Assembly: GCA_964614655.1 (NCBI GenBank)
Contig: CAZTPF010000004.1
Span: 38,955-102,954 of the forward strand
Direction: 5' to 3'
DNA: 64,000 bases
From: Casp-actino8 sp964614655
GTDB lineage: Bacteria > Actinomycetota > Acidimicrobiia > Acidimicrobiales > Ilumatobacteraceae
In this document: in pieces, positions 1-7,788 of the stretch
Numbering within the stretch: the first letter of the stretch is position 1
How the letters are laid out: every line of letters begins with the position of its first letter
The notes under the pieces: model-generated
Told to the model about the DNA's origin: nothing
The model's input: the letters and a program-made list of their open reading frames with translations, nothing else
Databases searched by the model: none
Made by a program: the position numbers and the translations under genes

Positions 1-564
1 GAGAAGGTGGCCATTCTTCGGTCCTACATCGGCAACCGGGAGAATCGCCGCCATCGTCCGGGACGGGCGTTCGAACGTATCGACTACCGCTTCGACGTTT
101 TGTCCGACTACGGCGCGTTCCGCGATCTTCAGCGTCATCGACTTCTGACGATCGAATGGCAGGCGCTCACGCCGAACCACGGATACACGCGACCCGACCT
201 GATCGACGAGGCCGGAATGACGTCGGTCTTCGACGAAGTGATGTCGCGATCGGCGGCCCTGTACGACGATCTGCGGCCGGACTTCCCCGAGCAGGCGTCG
301 TACGCCGTGTCGATGGCTTACCGCATCCGGTACGTCATGCAGTTCAACGCGCGCGAGGCGATGCACATGCTCGAACTGCGATCGTCTCCGCAGGGACATC
401 CCGCGTACCGTCGAGTGGCGCTCGAGATGCATCGGTTGATCGCCGAGCAGGCCGGCCATCGGGCAGTCGCCGAAGCGATGACGCATCTCACGGTCGAGGC
501 CCCCGAACTCGAACGCCTGGCCGCCGAACGGCGGGCCGAGCAACGCCGGTCGGGTCGCCCGTGA
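1..564 (+). CDS. ThyX-like (FAD-dependent thymidylate synthase family) protein, 3' part
   Basis: The reading frame is open from the first base, so the gene begins upstream; a GTG at position 7 is only an internal candidate start. The visible 187 codons look like the C-terminal part of a ThyX fold: RDLQRHR corresponds to the ThyX signature arginine-histidine-arginine, and NAREAMHMLELRSSPQGHP resembles the conserved block around the substrate-binding arginine. The rest of the canonical signature (RHRxxSxNExSxR) is not kept; here RHR is followed by LLTIEWQALTP. ThyX makes dTMP from dUMP using folate and FAD. The degenerate signature suggests either a non-catalytic second domain of a long two-domain ThyX-like protein or a changed function. 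The missing 5' part would settle this. Confidence 0.7.
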   Translation, partial: EKVAILRSYIGNRENRRHRPGRAFERIDYRFDVLSDYGAFRDLQRHRLLTIEWQALTPNHGYTRPDLIDEAGMTSVFDEVMSRSAALYDDLRPDFPEQASYAVSMAYRIRYVMQFNAREAMHMLELRSSPQGHPAYRRVALEMHRLIAEQAGHRAVAEAMTHLTVEAPELERLAAERRAEQRRSGRP

Positions 565-596
565 GAGCAGGGTGACGGCTGTCACGGACGCTCCAC

Positions 597-625
597 CTGA
601 CCGGGGCGATCATGGTGCCTATTAT
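597..625 (+). promoter_or_regulatory. Sigma-70-type promoter of the DUF4193-like gene
   Basis: CTGACC at 597-602 and TATTAT at 620-625 are separated by exactly 17 bases. Transcription from here would give a leader of about 95 bases ending in AAGGAG, six bases before the ATG at 728. This is the best -35/-10 pair in the window. Confidence 0.6.
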
Positions 626-686
626 CCGCGCCCGCGGTGGTGTTTTCGGGCCTTTGAACAATCCTCCGGGCGCAGCATCCAACCAT

Positions 687-722
687 GACGACAAGCACGA
701 CGACCAGCACGACGACAAGGAG
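687..722 (+). repeat. T-free CACGACGAC tandem leader repeat
   Basis: Thirty-six consecutive bases without T contain imperfect tandem copies of CACGACGACAAG/CACGACGACCAG directly in front of the ribosome-binding site AAGGAG. The RNA would be U-free and probably unstructured. Read in the frame from an ATG at 612 the block spells HDDKHDDQHDDK, similar to the QHDN repeats at the end of rarA (33636-33674), but that ATG lies upstream of the predicted transcription start. Confidence 0.5.
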
Positions 723-727
723 TTTCG

Positions 728-1210
728 ATGGCCGCTGACGACGACATGATCGACGACGACGACCTCGACGAGGACGGTTTCATCGAAGAAGACGGTGACG
801 ACGACCTCGAACTCGACGACGACGAACTCGAGGACGACGACGAACTCGACGACGACATGGGCGACGACGATGACGGCGACATGGCCGACGACGACGGTGA
901 GGACGACGGCGACGGAGCGACTCCCGCCGTGCGGGCCAAAAAGGGCGCCGAGGACGACGACGAGGACCTCACGACGGCCGACGACGTGGAAGCCGATCTC
1001 GCCCACATTCTCGACGAGAGACTCCGTGAGCGCAGCGAAGTCGACGAGGACGACGAAGAAGAGGAAGAACCTCCCTCGGCGGCCGATCCTGAGACGAGCA
1101 TCCAGCCCAAGCGGGCCGACGAGCGGATGTGCCCGCAGTGCTTCCTGCTCGTTCGCAAGGGCGCTCCGGTGTGCCCGGTCGGCGACGACGAGTGTCCGCT
1201 GTTCAGCTGA
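728..1210 (+). CDS. Highly acidic DUF4193-like protein with a C-terminal cysteine motif
   Basis: 160 residues. About the first 120 are dominated by Asp and Glu runs such as DDDDLDEDG and DDEEEEEE-like stretches. The tail is Q-P-K-R-A-D-E-R followed by MCPQCFLLVRKGAPVCP, which gives C-x2-C and a further cysteine pair. Mycobacterial DUF4193 proteins have the same plan: an acidic front and a tail like FTCSSCFLVHHRS. Function is unknown; a metal-binding knuckle is an inference. The start is set by AAGGAG six bases upstream, preceded by a good promoter at 597-625. GNAT gene 1226 follows after 15 bases and is probably co-transcribed. The poly-Asp part is much longer than in typical family members. 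Confidence 0.75.
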   Translation: MAADDDMIDDDDLDEDGFIEEDGDDDLELDDDELEDDDELDDDMGDDDDGDMADDDGEDDGDGATPAVRAKKGAEDDDEDLTTADDVEADLAHILDERLRERSEVDEDDEEEEEPPSAADPETSIQPKRADERMCPQCFLLVRKGAPVCPVGDDECPLFS

Positions 1211-1225
1211 GTCGGTGATTCCGTC

Positions 1226-1705
1226 GTGACGGTCGAGACGAGCATCCGTCCCGCCGATGCCTCGGTGGCCGGGCAGTGCGGGGTTCTCGACGACGACGCA
1301 CGTTCAGGAATGCTCGACCGTCGGGGAGGGGAGGCGTGGCTCGTCGAACATGCTCGTCTCGACGACATCGGTTCGTGGTGGGACGACTCGTTCGTGGCCA
1401 TGATCGACGGAGTCGTCGTCGGATTTCTGGTCGGGCGTATCGACGTCGACGGGCGCGGGCGCATCTTCGTCGTCGATCGCGTCTACGTGGCGGAACAAGC
1501 GAGAGGTCTCGGTTGCGGGGACGATCTGCTCGCAGCCGCGATCGATCACGCACTCGCGTGCAACTGCGAGTACATCGAGGGGACGGCGCTGCCGGGTGAC
1601 CGGGACACCAAGAACCTCTACGAACGGGCCGGTGTGACCGCCCGTTCGATCACCGTGTCGCAGCGACTCAGCGACCGGTCCAGTTCGGAGGGCGCTTCTC
1701 GATGA
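1226..1705 (+). CDS. GNAT-family N-acetyltransferase
   Basis: 159 residues from a GTG start. The acetyl-CoA binding motif A is visible around residues 75-95 as VDRVYVAEQARGLGCGDDLL, which matches the usual V-x-P-x-x-R-G-x-G-x-G/A plan with Gln-Ala-Arg in place of Tyr/His-Arg. The C-terminal NLYERAGV corresponds to motif B, where the family often reads FYEKLGF. The substrate cannot be predicted. It follows the acidic protein gene by 15 bases. Its last 38 bases overlap the end of the convergent enoyl-CoA hydratase gene, so the two genes have no separate terminator. Confidence 0.8.
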   Translation: MTVETSIRPADASVAGQCGVLDDDARSGMLDRRGGEAWLVEHARLDDIGSWWDDSFVAMIDGVVVGFLVGRIDVDGRGRIFVVDRVYVAEQARGLGCGDDLLAAAIDHALACNCEYIEGTALPGDRDTKNLYERAGVTARSITVSQRLSDRSSSEGASR

Positions 1706-2453
1706 AGGCGGTGAGGCCTTCTTTGGTGTCGTCCGATGCCATCACGTCGGCGAACAAGCGGTTGGTGAGGGTCTTCAGTTCGTCGTCGGTCTGATAGGCC
1801 GCCGCCAACACGACCTGACGACTGGCGTACACGGCCAAAGGCGCACATGCGGTGATCTGCTCGGCGAGTCGGCGGGCTTCGTTCATAGCCTCGCCGGGCG
1901 CCACGAGTCGCGACACGAGACCGAGGTGGTAGGCCCGCTCGGCCGGAATCGGCTCTCCGGTCAGGATCGCCTCCATGGCGGCCGCCTGTCCGATGGCTCG
2001 GGGAAGGCGGAAGAGGCCGCCGGCACCGGCGATGAGGTTGCGCTTGACCTCGGCGAGCCCGAAGGCCGAACGAGTGGTGGCGATCACGAGATCGGCCGCC
2101 AGGACGATCTCGCATCCCCCGGCCGTGGCGAGCCCGTCGACGGCCACGATGATCGGCTTGCGACGTTCCCGGTACACGAAACCGGCGAAGCCGCCTCGCT
2201 TGGTGTTGAGGGCGCCGGCTTGCCCCGAGTTGATGGCCTTCAGATCGGCACCCGCGCAAAAGACCGGATTGTTCTGACCCTCGGTGTTGGCGGTGAGAAT
2301 TCCCACCCAGACCGAATCGTCGGCTTCCAGGGCGTCGATGGCCGCTTCCATACCCTCGGCGACGTCGCCGTTCACGGCATTGCGAGCCTCGGGTCGATTG
2401 AGGGTGATGATGCCGACGCGACCGTCGGCCTGGTACGTGACGATGTTGCTCAT
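1668..2453 (-). CDS. Enoyl-CoA hydratase/isomerase (crotonase) family protein
   Basis: 261 residues, the normal family length. The oxyanion-hole segment FCAGADLKAI (about residues 65-75) and the second segment around FGLAEVKRNLIAGAGG (about 128-143), with the catalytic Glu position, are present, as is the N-terminal ITLNRPEARNAV. The family hydrates or isomerises enoyl-CoA thioesters, usually in fatty-acid or amino-acid breakdown; substrate specificity cannot be read. The ATG at 2453 is preceded by TACGGT at 2460-2465 with a 6-base spacer, so the mRNA is probably leaderless. The 3' end overlaps the convergent GNAT gene. Confidence 0.9.
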   Translation of the reverse strand: MSNIVTYQADGRVGIITLNRPEARNAVNGDVAEGMEAAIDALEADDSVWVGILTANTEGQNNPVFCAGADLKAINSGQAGALNTKRGGFAGFVYRERRKPIIVAVDGLATAGGCEIVLAADLVIATTRSAFGLAEVKRNLIAGAGGLFRLPRAIGQAAAMEAILTGEPIPAERAYHLGLVSRLVAPGEAMNEARRLAEQITACAPLAVYASRQVVLAAAYQTDDELKTLTNRLFADVMASDDTKEGLTAFIEKRPPNWTGR

Positions 2454-2459
2454 GCCCCG

Positions 2460-2465
2460 ACCGTA
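2460..2465 (-). promoter_or_regulatory. Leaderless -10 element of enoyl-CoA hydratase gene
   Basis: TACGGT on the minus strand, 6 bases before the ATG at 2453. Confidence 0.5.
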
Positions 2466-2486
2466 GCGGGACGACGAGTCGAGCCG

Positions 2487-3953
2487 TCAGTCGGCGATGT
2501 CGGTCCCCGCCGCTTCGGCAGCTGCGGTGTCGGTGGTCGTCGTGTCGGCGACAGGGGTCTCGGCGGACGGCGCGTCCGGAGCCGGTGTCTCGGTCGATTC
2601 GGCGACCGGGGTCGTGGGCGCTGGGTTCTCGGATGCTGAAGTCTCGGCGGCGGGGGGTGTCGGAACGTCGGCCGTGGCGGGCTTCGGCGGGATCCTGGGC
2701 GGAACCTTCTTGGCGACCGGCTTGGTCGGGCGAAGGGGCTTCGGAGTCGGGGCACCGGCCGCCACGGTCACACCGAACACGGCTGCGATTTGCGGCATCA
2801 GGGGTGCGAGTCGTTCGACCGTCTTGGTGAGTTCAGGTGAGACCGACGACGGGGGAGCGGTCACCGCGAGTGTGGAGCGAACAGGAGAGAACGCGGCTGC
2901 TTCGAGGACGGCGATCCAGCGGTCGGCGAGAACGTCGGAGGTGAGGCTCGCTGCCGCAGCATCGGCGAGGCGACGCCCGAGATCGTCGGGGAAGATCGCA
3001 CCGGCCTTGGGCGGTTGGCCGGCCAGTTTCAAGGCCCGAACGACGCGACCGACGCCGAGGGCGGCATCGATGTCGGACAACCAGAGCTGATAGTCGGCTT
3101 CGCTTCGTGTCGCAAGCCCGGCCTTCAACTCGGCTGACAACGCTCGACACGAATCGTCGCGTTCGATGGCCGGATCGTTGGCGGCGGCCACGACGCTGCG
3201 CAGATCACGTAGGTCGAGAGTGTCGAGGTCTCGTTTGGCGGCTTCGGCGCGGTCGAGCCAGTCGGCCACGCGCAACTTGGGCAGGAGGTCCTGGGCCATC
3301 TGCACCACGCTCTGTTCGGGCATGGTGGGCTTGCCCTCGGCGGCCAAGGCTTCATTCGCGGTCTTCAGGCGCTGGCGAACGGCCTGCATTCCTTGCAGAG
3401 CGAGTTCGGCGATCGGACGCTGGTTCTCGGGGATGTCGGCCAGAACCGCACGCCGGTGCTGCGAGCCGGCCTTCAATCGCTTGGGCTTCGGGCGGGCGGG
3501 CAGTTCGGGCGGAGCTTCGAAGCGTGGGCGCCGGGGACGATCGGGACGACCTTCGCGACGTTCGCGACGTTCGCCGTCTCGCGCCTCGCGCGTGCGGCCG
3601 TCGCCGTCGTTGCGTCGCCGACGGTCACCGGAATCGCCTCGACGCGGACCACGACTTCCGGAACGCTCGCGACGCGCCAGCTGTTGGGTCACGGCCTGGA
3701 ACGGTTCGTCGGAGCCGATCAGCGACAGCGTCTCGATCTTGTTCACACGTGTGCGACCCGACACCACGGCGGTGACTTCGATGCCGTCGATGTCGAACTC
3801 GGCGTCGACTTTCACGACGTCGCCGGCCTTGGCATCGGCGGGCAGAAGTGCTCCGTCGAGGACACCCTTGGGTTCACGTGCACCGGCGGCTCGCCACGTC
3901 CAGGTGCCGTCGGGACGGGCACTCGTGAGTTCGATGTCGATCCGGCGGGACAT
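2487..3953 (-). CDS. Unrecognised basic/Pro-Ala-Thr-rich three-part protein
   Basis: 488 residues; not recognised. An N-terminal domain of about 85 residues (MSRRIDIELTSARPDGTWTW...) contains GDVVKVDAEFDIDGIEV, which could be a small beta-barrel. A strongly basic Arg/Gly/Glu linker follows (about 100-160, with RRERREGRPDRPRRPRF). The middle is an alpha-helical region of about 260 residues, and the tail of about 90 residues is Pro/Ala/Thr/Glu-rich low complexity. The ATG at 3953 is chosen because the longer frame runs into the divergent carbonic-anhydrase gene and because TAGGGT lies 8 bases upstream. The Arg-rich linker suggests nucleic-acid binding, but that is inference only. Confidence 0.7.
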   Translation of the reverse strand: MSRRIDIELTSARPDGTWTWRAAGAREPKGVLDGALLPADAKAGDVVKVDAEFDIDGIEVTAVVSGRTRVNKIETLSLIGSDEPFQAVTQQLARRERSGSRGPRRGDSGDRRRRNDGDGRTREARDGERRERREGRPDRPRRPRFEAPPELPARPKPKRLKAGSQHRRAVLADIPENQRPIAELALQGMQAVRQRLKTANEALAAEGKPTMPEQSVVQMAQDLLPKLRVADWLDRAEAAKRDLDTLDLRDLRSVVAAANDPAIERDDSCRALSAELKAGLATRSEADYQLWLSDIDAALGVGRVVRALKLAGQPPKAGAIFPDDLGRRLADAAAASLTSDVLADRWIAVLEAAAFSPVRSTLAVTAPPSSVSPELTKTVERLAPLMPQIAAVFGVTVAAGAPTPKPLRPTKPVAKKVPPRIPPKPATADVPTPPAAETSASENPAPTTPVAESTETPAPDAPSAETPVADTTTTDTAAAEAAGTDIAD

Positions 3954-3961
3954 GGGTCGTG

Positions 3962-3967
3962 ACCCTA
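3962..3967 (-). promoter_or_regulatory. -10 element of the 2487-3953 gene
   Basis: TAGGGT on the minus strand with an 8-base spacer to the ATG at 3953. It lies about 40 bases from the divergent -10 at 4008-4013. Confidence 0.4.
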
Positions 3968-4007
3968 TCGGGAATCGGTGTTCGGTCCGTGATCGGTGCT
4001 CGCGATG

Positions 4008-4013
4008 TAGCGT
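4008..4013 (+). promoter_or_regulatory. Leaderless -10 element of gamma-carbonic anhydrase gene
   Basis: TAGCGT, then 6 bases, then the ATG at 4020. This supports 4020 over the in-frame TTG at 4014. Confidence 0.5.
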
Positions 4014-4019
4014 TTGGCG

Positions 4020-4538
4020 ATGCCCATCTACGCCCTCGGAGACGTCGAGCCGACGATCCATCCCGACGCCTACGTCCACCCCGATGCCGTCGTCATCGGT
4101 CGGGTGTCCGTGGGTGCCGGCAGCTCGATCTGGCCGGGGGCGGTGTTGCGAGGCGACGACGGCGACATCGTCATCGGTGACCGAACGTCGGTGCAGGACG
4201 GGTGCGTCCTGCACACCACCTACGTGTTCCCGACGATCGTGGGCGACGACTGCGTGATCGGCCACATGGTCCACCTCGAAGGCTGCACGATCGAAAATCG
4301 ATGTCTGGTGGGCAACGGTTCCATCGTCATGCATCAGGTGAAGGTGTGCACCGGATCGGTCGTGGCGGCCAACAGTGTGCTCTTGAACGGAACCGAAGTG
4401 CCGAGTGGCGCGTTGGCCGCCGGTTCACCCGCGGTGATCAAACCGGGCAAGGCGCGACTGGCCGAGATCGACCTGGCCGTCGAGTCGTACGTACAGCGCG
4501 CGGCGCGGTTCCGACGCGACTTGCGCCGTGTCGACTGA
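4020..4538 (+). CDS. Gamma-carbonic anhydrase family (left-handed beta-helix hexapeptide) protein
   Basis: 172 residues. Hexapeptide repeats such as IGRVSVGAGSSIWPGAVLRG and the following turns build the trimeric left-handed beta-helix. The conserved RGDDGDIVIGD and a histidine set typical of metal binding (HTTYVF, IGHMVHLEG) are visible, so the zinc/iron site of gamma-CA-like proteins (YrdA/PaaY type) seems present. The usual reaction is CO2 hydration, though many relatives have uncertain activity. The ATG at 4020 is chosen from the -10 spacing. The stop overlaps the start of prmA by 11 bases, suggesting coupled expression. Confidence 0.85.
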   Translation: MPIYALGDVEPTIHPDAYVHPDAVVIGRVSVGAGSSIWPGAVLRGDDGDIVIGDRTSVQDGCVLHTTYVFPTIVGDDCVIGHMVHLEGCTIENRCLVGNGSIVMHQVKVCTGSVVAANSVLLNGTEVPSGALAAGSPAVIKPGKARLAEIDLAVESYVQRAARFRRDLRRVD

Positions 4539-5397
4539 CGGCATCGTGTCGCCTGACGGCCTTCCGTCGACTGTCGACGGGGTGTCACGCGGCGTTCGAA
4601 TCGAGGTCGGCTCCGACGACGTCGAGATCGTGAGCGACGTTTTGTGGTCGCTCGGTGCCACGGCGGTCTCGGAGGAATGGCGTCCCGGCGACGTCGTGGT
4701 GCTGCGAACCTCGTTCGGTGGCGACGACGAGCGAATCGATCGACTTCTCGCCGAGAGGCTTCCGAACGTCGCGTGGTCGCACGAGGATCTCGACGTCGAC
4801 GTGGCCGAGACGTGGAAGCGTTTCGCCGAGCCGACGGCGATCGGCGATCGCCTCTGGATCAGACCGTCGTGGAACGACACGCCACTTCCGGACGATGCCG
4901 TGGTCGTCTCGATCGATCCGGGAGCGACGTTCGGGATGGGCGATCATCCGACGACGCGAGGTTGCCTCGCGCTGCTCGCCGATTCGATCGTGGCGGGGGA
5001 GTCGGTCCTCGACGTCGGTTGCGGGAGCGGCGTCCTCGGAATCGGTGCGTTGGTTCTCGGGGCCGGTACGGCCCTCGGAGTCGACATCACCCCGGCGTGC
5101 CTCGAGACGTCCCGAGCCAACGCCGAGCGAAACGACGTCTCCGATCGATGGTGGGTGACCACCGAACCGGTGGAGACGATCGGACGACGGTACGACACCG
5201 TCGTGGCCAACATCTTGGCGCCGGTGCTGATCGACCTCGCTCCTCATCTGGTGCGCTTGTCGGCGCGTCGCATCATCGTCAGTGGCTTGCTCGAGTCGCG
5301 TGAGGGCCACGTCGTGGAATCGCTCGCCCCATTCGTCGAAAGTCGACGGGTGGTCGTGGACGGATGGGTGTCGATCGAACTCGTTCGCGCCGACTGA
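4528..5397 (+). CDS. prmA: Ribosomal protein L11 methyltransferase (PrmA-like)
   Basis: 289 residues. PrmA trimethylates ribosomal protein L11 using S-adenosylmethionine. The class I methyltransferase core starts near residue 130: the family hallmark DPGATFGMGDHPTTRGCL is followed by VLDVGCGSGVLGIGALVLGA (SAM motif I) and VVANILAPVL (motif IV, Asn-Ile-Leu as in PrmA). The N-terminal L11-recognition domain is shorter than in E. coli. The start is a GTG inside the end of the carbonic-anhydrase gene. Its stop is only 11 bases from the stop of the convergent kinase gene. Confidence 0.85.
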   Translation: MSTDGIVSPDGLPSTVDGVSRGVRIEVGSDDVEIVSDVLWSLGATAVSEEWRPGDVVVLRTSFGGDDERIDRLLAERLPNVAWSHEDLDVDVAETWKRFAEPTAIGDRLWIRPSWNDTPLPDDAVVVSIDPGATFGMGDHPTTRGCLALLADSIVAGESVLDVGCGSGVLGIGALVLGAGTALGVDITPACLETSRANAERNDVSDRWWVTTEPVETIGRRYDTVVANILAPVLIDLAPHLVRLSARRIIVSGLLESREGHVVESLAPFVESRRVVVDGWVSIELVRAD

Positions 5398-5408
5398 TCG
5401 TCGAGATT

Positions 5409-6296
5409 TCAGCGTTCGACGAGGGTGTCGATCTGTTCGGCGGTGGGAAGTGATGGAACGGCGCCGTGTCGGGTGGCGGCCAATGCTCCGGCGGCCGCGG
5501 CTCGGCGGGCGGCCGTGACCACGTCACTACCGGCGGCGAGGGACGCGGCGAGAGCTCCGCAGGCTGCGTCGCCGGCACCAGTGGTGTCGACGGCTCGAAC
5601 GGCGTAGGGAGGGATCTCGACGGCACCGTCTCGGGTCACGACCCTGATGCCGCGTGCACCGAGGGTGACGACGACGGTGGACACGCCGGCGTCGAGCAGA
5701 GCCGACGTCCCTCCAAGTTGGGCGACTTCGGTCTGGTTGGGAACGATGACATCGCAGAGCGGTAGCAGACCAGGCGGCAACGCGGCGGCCGGCGCCGGAT
5801 TCAAGATGGTGATCGCGCCGGCGAGTCGAGCGACGGCGAAGGCGGCCTCCACTGCGTCGAGCGGGATCTCCAGTTGGGCGAGGACGACCCGCGTATCGGA
5901 CAGAACCGAGCGATGGTCGTCGACCACGCCGATGCCGAGACGATGATTGGCGCCGGGTACGACGACGATCGAGTTCTCGGCGTCGTCGTCGACCGAGATG
6001 AGAGCACGTCCGGTGGGTGCGCTCACGTCGACGGTGTAGTTCTCGATTCCCTCGTCGGCGAGCACGCGGTGGAGGACGTCGCCCGCGCCGTCGCGCCCGA
6101 GGCAGCCGATGAACGCAGTACGCGCGCCCGAACGGCGACACGCCACCGCCTGGTTGAGTCCCTTGCCGCCGGCATGCTCGGCGTAGCCGGTCGCGATGAC
6201 GGTTTCACCCGGTTCGGCGAGGTGTCCGACATTGGCCACCAGATCGAGATTGGCGCTTCCGATCACGACCACGTCGAACGTTCGCGGGGAGGTCAC
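5409..6296 (-). CDS. rbsK: PfkB-family ribokinase-like sugar kinase
   Basis: 295 residues. The family signatures are intact: an N-terminal GGKGLNQAVACRRSGA segment binding the sugar and a C-terminal VDTTGAGDAACGALAASL with the catalytic Asp of the DTxGAGD motif. NPAPAAALPPGLL and the NQTE motif (PNQTEV) are those of ribokinases. The likely reaction is D-ribose to ribose-5-phosphate, feeding the pentose phosphate pathway whose transketolase and transaldolase lie at 25160-28235; other sugars are possible. A GTG at 6296 is preferred over longer starts because TACACT lies 6 bases upstream and longer versions run into the neighbouring gene. Confidence 0.85.
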   Translation of the reverse strand: MTSPRTFDVVVIGSANLDLVANVGHLAEPGETVIATGYAEHAGGKGLNQAVACRRSGARTAFIGCLGRDGAGDVLHRVLADEGIENYTVDVSAPTGRALISVDDDAENSIVVVPGANHRLGIGVVDDHRSVLSDTRVVLAQLEIPLDAVEAAFAVARLAGAITILNPAPAAALPPGLLPLCDVIVPNQTEVAQLGGTSALLDAGVSTVVVTLGARGIRVVTRDGAVEIPPYAVRAVDTTGAGDAACGALAASLAAGSDVVTAARRAAAAGALAATRHGAVPSLPTAEQIDTLVER

Positions 6297-6302
6297 GTCG
6301 TG

Positions 6303-6308
6303 AGTGTA
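6303..6308 (-). promoter_or_regulatory. Leaderless -10 element of ribokinase gene
   Basis: TACACT on the minus strand, 6 bases before the GTG at 6296. Confidence 0.5.
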
Positions 6309-6321
6309 GGTCGGTGGTGAG

Positions 6322-7389
6322 TCACCCGTGCCCGGTCGCACGAAGGAGCGGCGTCACGTCGAGGTCGTCGCACGCCGGCAGGTACACGCGAGTGGCGTCG
6401 TTGCGGAACTTGGCGCACAGATCGGGGCGGAAGAAACGTGCTCCCTCGCGAACCACGTAGTTCAGGACGAAGAAACGGTAGGCCTCGGGAAGGAAGCGGA
6501 TCTCCTCGGCCGAAAGAGGTGCGACCTCGTGGTAGGCGCGCACGAACTCGACGAAATGGGGTTCGACCAACGTGTGAGGGGAGTAGGTCCAGTGGGAGCG
6601 ATCGCCGGTGGCCGACGAGACCCGCGACAGGAAATAGAAGTCGAGCAGCCGCGACTCGACGCGGAACCAGTCGTAGTCCCAACGGCTGAAGAGGTCGAAC
6701 TCGCCGTCGGCGTCGAACTTCACCGAGAAGTTGCCGAGGTTCCAGTCGACCAGTACCGGGATTCGATTCCAGGAGTCGTAGCGAATGCGTTCGAGCTCGA
6801 GCAGGAAATGATGAGTGTGGCGCCACAGCACACCGATGCTCTCGGGCGGAAGATCGAAATTCCGCGGTGCGAACGGACTCGAGAGCAGATCGAGGAGATG
6901 AATGGCGTCCGACTTGATGGAGTTCGACGTGGCGGGGACCTGCGGCGCGATACGCGCACATTCGAGATGGAAGCGGGCCATGCCTCGGGCCAGGCAGCGA
7001 ATCTGGTCGAGGTCGAGTCGCGGGGGCAGCGAATCGGCGCGAGGTGCTTCGTCGTAGAACGCGACCCAGCGATGTTGGTCGTACCACGTGAACGGGCGAC
7101 GACCGAGGGGAGTGTCGACACCGAGGACCGGAGCCAGAAAGCTGCGAAACGGTCCGTCGGCGAGCAGTTCGGTGCAGCGGAACAGTCGATCGTGGTCTTC
7201 GGCGAACAGGAAGTAGGAGCCGTAGTTCGACACCTTTCCGAACACGACGCTTCCGTCGTCGAGGTGCAGTCGGTAGACCGTGTTGGTGGAGACGCGGGGG
7301 CTCGTGTCGTCGACAGCGACGATGTCACGCCGGTCGCCGTAGGAACTCCAGGCTGCGTGCAGAGCGGCCCGATTGTCGTCGAAGTTCAC
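6322..7389 (-). CDS. Aminoglycoside-phosphotransferase-fold protein
   Basis: 355 residues. The kinase-like APH fold is suggested by VLVDWNLGNFSV (about 212-223), which lines up with the HGDxxxxN catalytic loop, and SRWDYDWFRVE (about 235-245), matching the Mg-binding IDWxxA segment. Asp215 and Asn220 keep the catalytic base and metal ligand, but the usual His is replaced. The substrate is unknown; the family phosphorylates small molecules such as sugars, choline or antibiotics. The neighbouring sugar kinase 25 bases downstream hints at carbohydrate metabolism. The GTG start has a weak -10 (GACACT) 6 bases upstream. Confidence 0.6.
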   Translation of the reverse strand: MNFDDNRAALHAAWSSYGDRRDIVAVDDTSPRVSTNTVYRLHLDDGSVVFGKVSNYGSYFLFAEDHDRLFRCTELLADGPFRSFLAPVLGVDTPLGRRPFTWYDQHRWVAFYDEAPRADSLPPRLDLDQIRCLARGMARFHLECARIAPQVPATSNSIKSDAIHLLDLLSSPFAPRNFDLPPESIGVLWRHTHHFLLELERIRYDSWNRIPVLVDWNLGNFSVKFDADGEFDLFSRWDYDWFRVESRLLDFYFLSRVSSATGDRSHWTYSPHTLVEPHFVEFVRAYHEVAPLSAEEIRFLPEAYRFFVLNYVVREGARFFRPDLCAKFRNDATRVYLPACDDLDVTPLLRATGHG

Positions 7390-7395
7390 GACGAC

Positions 7396-7401
7396 AGTGT
7401 C
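7396..7401 (-). promoter_or_regulatory. Weak leaderless -10 element of APH-fold gene
   Basis: GACACT on the minus strand, 6 bases before the GTG at 7389. The first base deviates from the TANNNT pattern seen at neighbouring genes. Confidence 0.3.
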
Positions 7402-7413
7402 GCACGCCCGCGG

Positions 7414-7740
7414 TCAGCCGACAGCGCGTATCCCGATCGGCGCGATGAGGCGGAAGCCAGCGTTATGGCGCTCTTCTTCGCTTTCGCCGCCCCAGAGGCC
7501 GTACTCGTGGTGTTCGCGTGCGTACTCGCGGCAGGTGGACGACACGCGGCAGGAGCGACAGACGTCTCGCGCTTCGGCCTCGCGTCGTTCGCGTGCCTGG
7601 GGACGTTCGGCGGTGGACGGGAAGAAGAGGTGGGTCATTCCCCGGCAGGCGGCCGAGTTCATCCATCGATCGTCGGTGCGACGACGAGTGACGACGATCT
7701 CGACGGCGAGTTGGCGCTCGAATGACGGTGCAGGATTCAC
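7414..7740 (-). CDS. WhiB-family iron-sulfur transcriptional regulator
   Basis: 108 residues. The four cysteines that bind the [4Fe-4S] cluster are visible: one in NSAACRGM, then CRSCRVSSTC (C-x2-C-x5-C). They are followed by the family turn GLWGGES and a basic tail. WhiB proteins work with the primary sigma factor and respond to redox or developmental cues and occur only in Actinobacteria and their phages. The GTG at 7740 is chosen because GGGGGA lies 8-9 bases upstream. The leader contains a perfect inverted repeat at 7789-7806. Which WhiB subclass it belongs to cannot be decided here. Confidence 0.92.
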   Translation of the reverse strand: MNPAPSFERQLAVEIVVTRRRTDDRWMNSAACRGMTHLFFPSTAERPQARERREAEARDVCRSCRVSSTCREYAREHHEYGLWGGESEEERHNAGFRLIAPIGIRAVG

Positions 7741-7788
7741 GACACGTTCCCCCACGACATGACCCCCATGTGCGAACGGCTGGACGCC

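Noticed and set aside
612..749. 45-codon frame with HDDK repeats before the DUF4193-like gene
   Set aside because: It starts upstream of the likely transcription start, has no ribosome-binding site and overlaps the real start.
622..1464. Minus-strand Ser-rich frame opposite the acidic protein
   Set aside because: A shadow of the Asp/Glu codons; poly-Ser results from reading GAC/GAG backwards.
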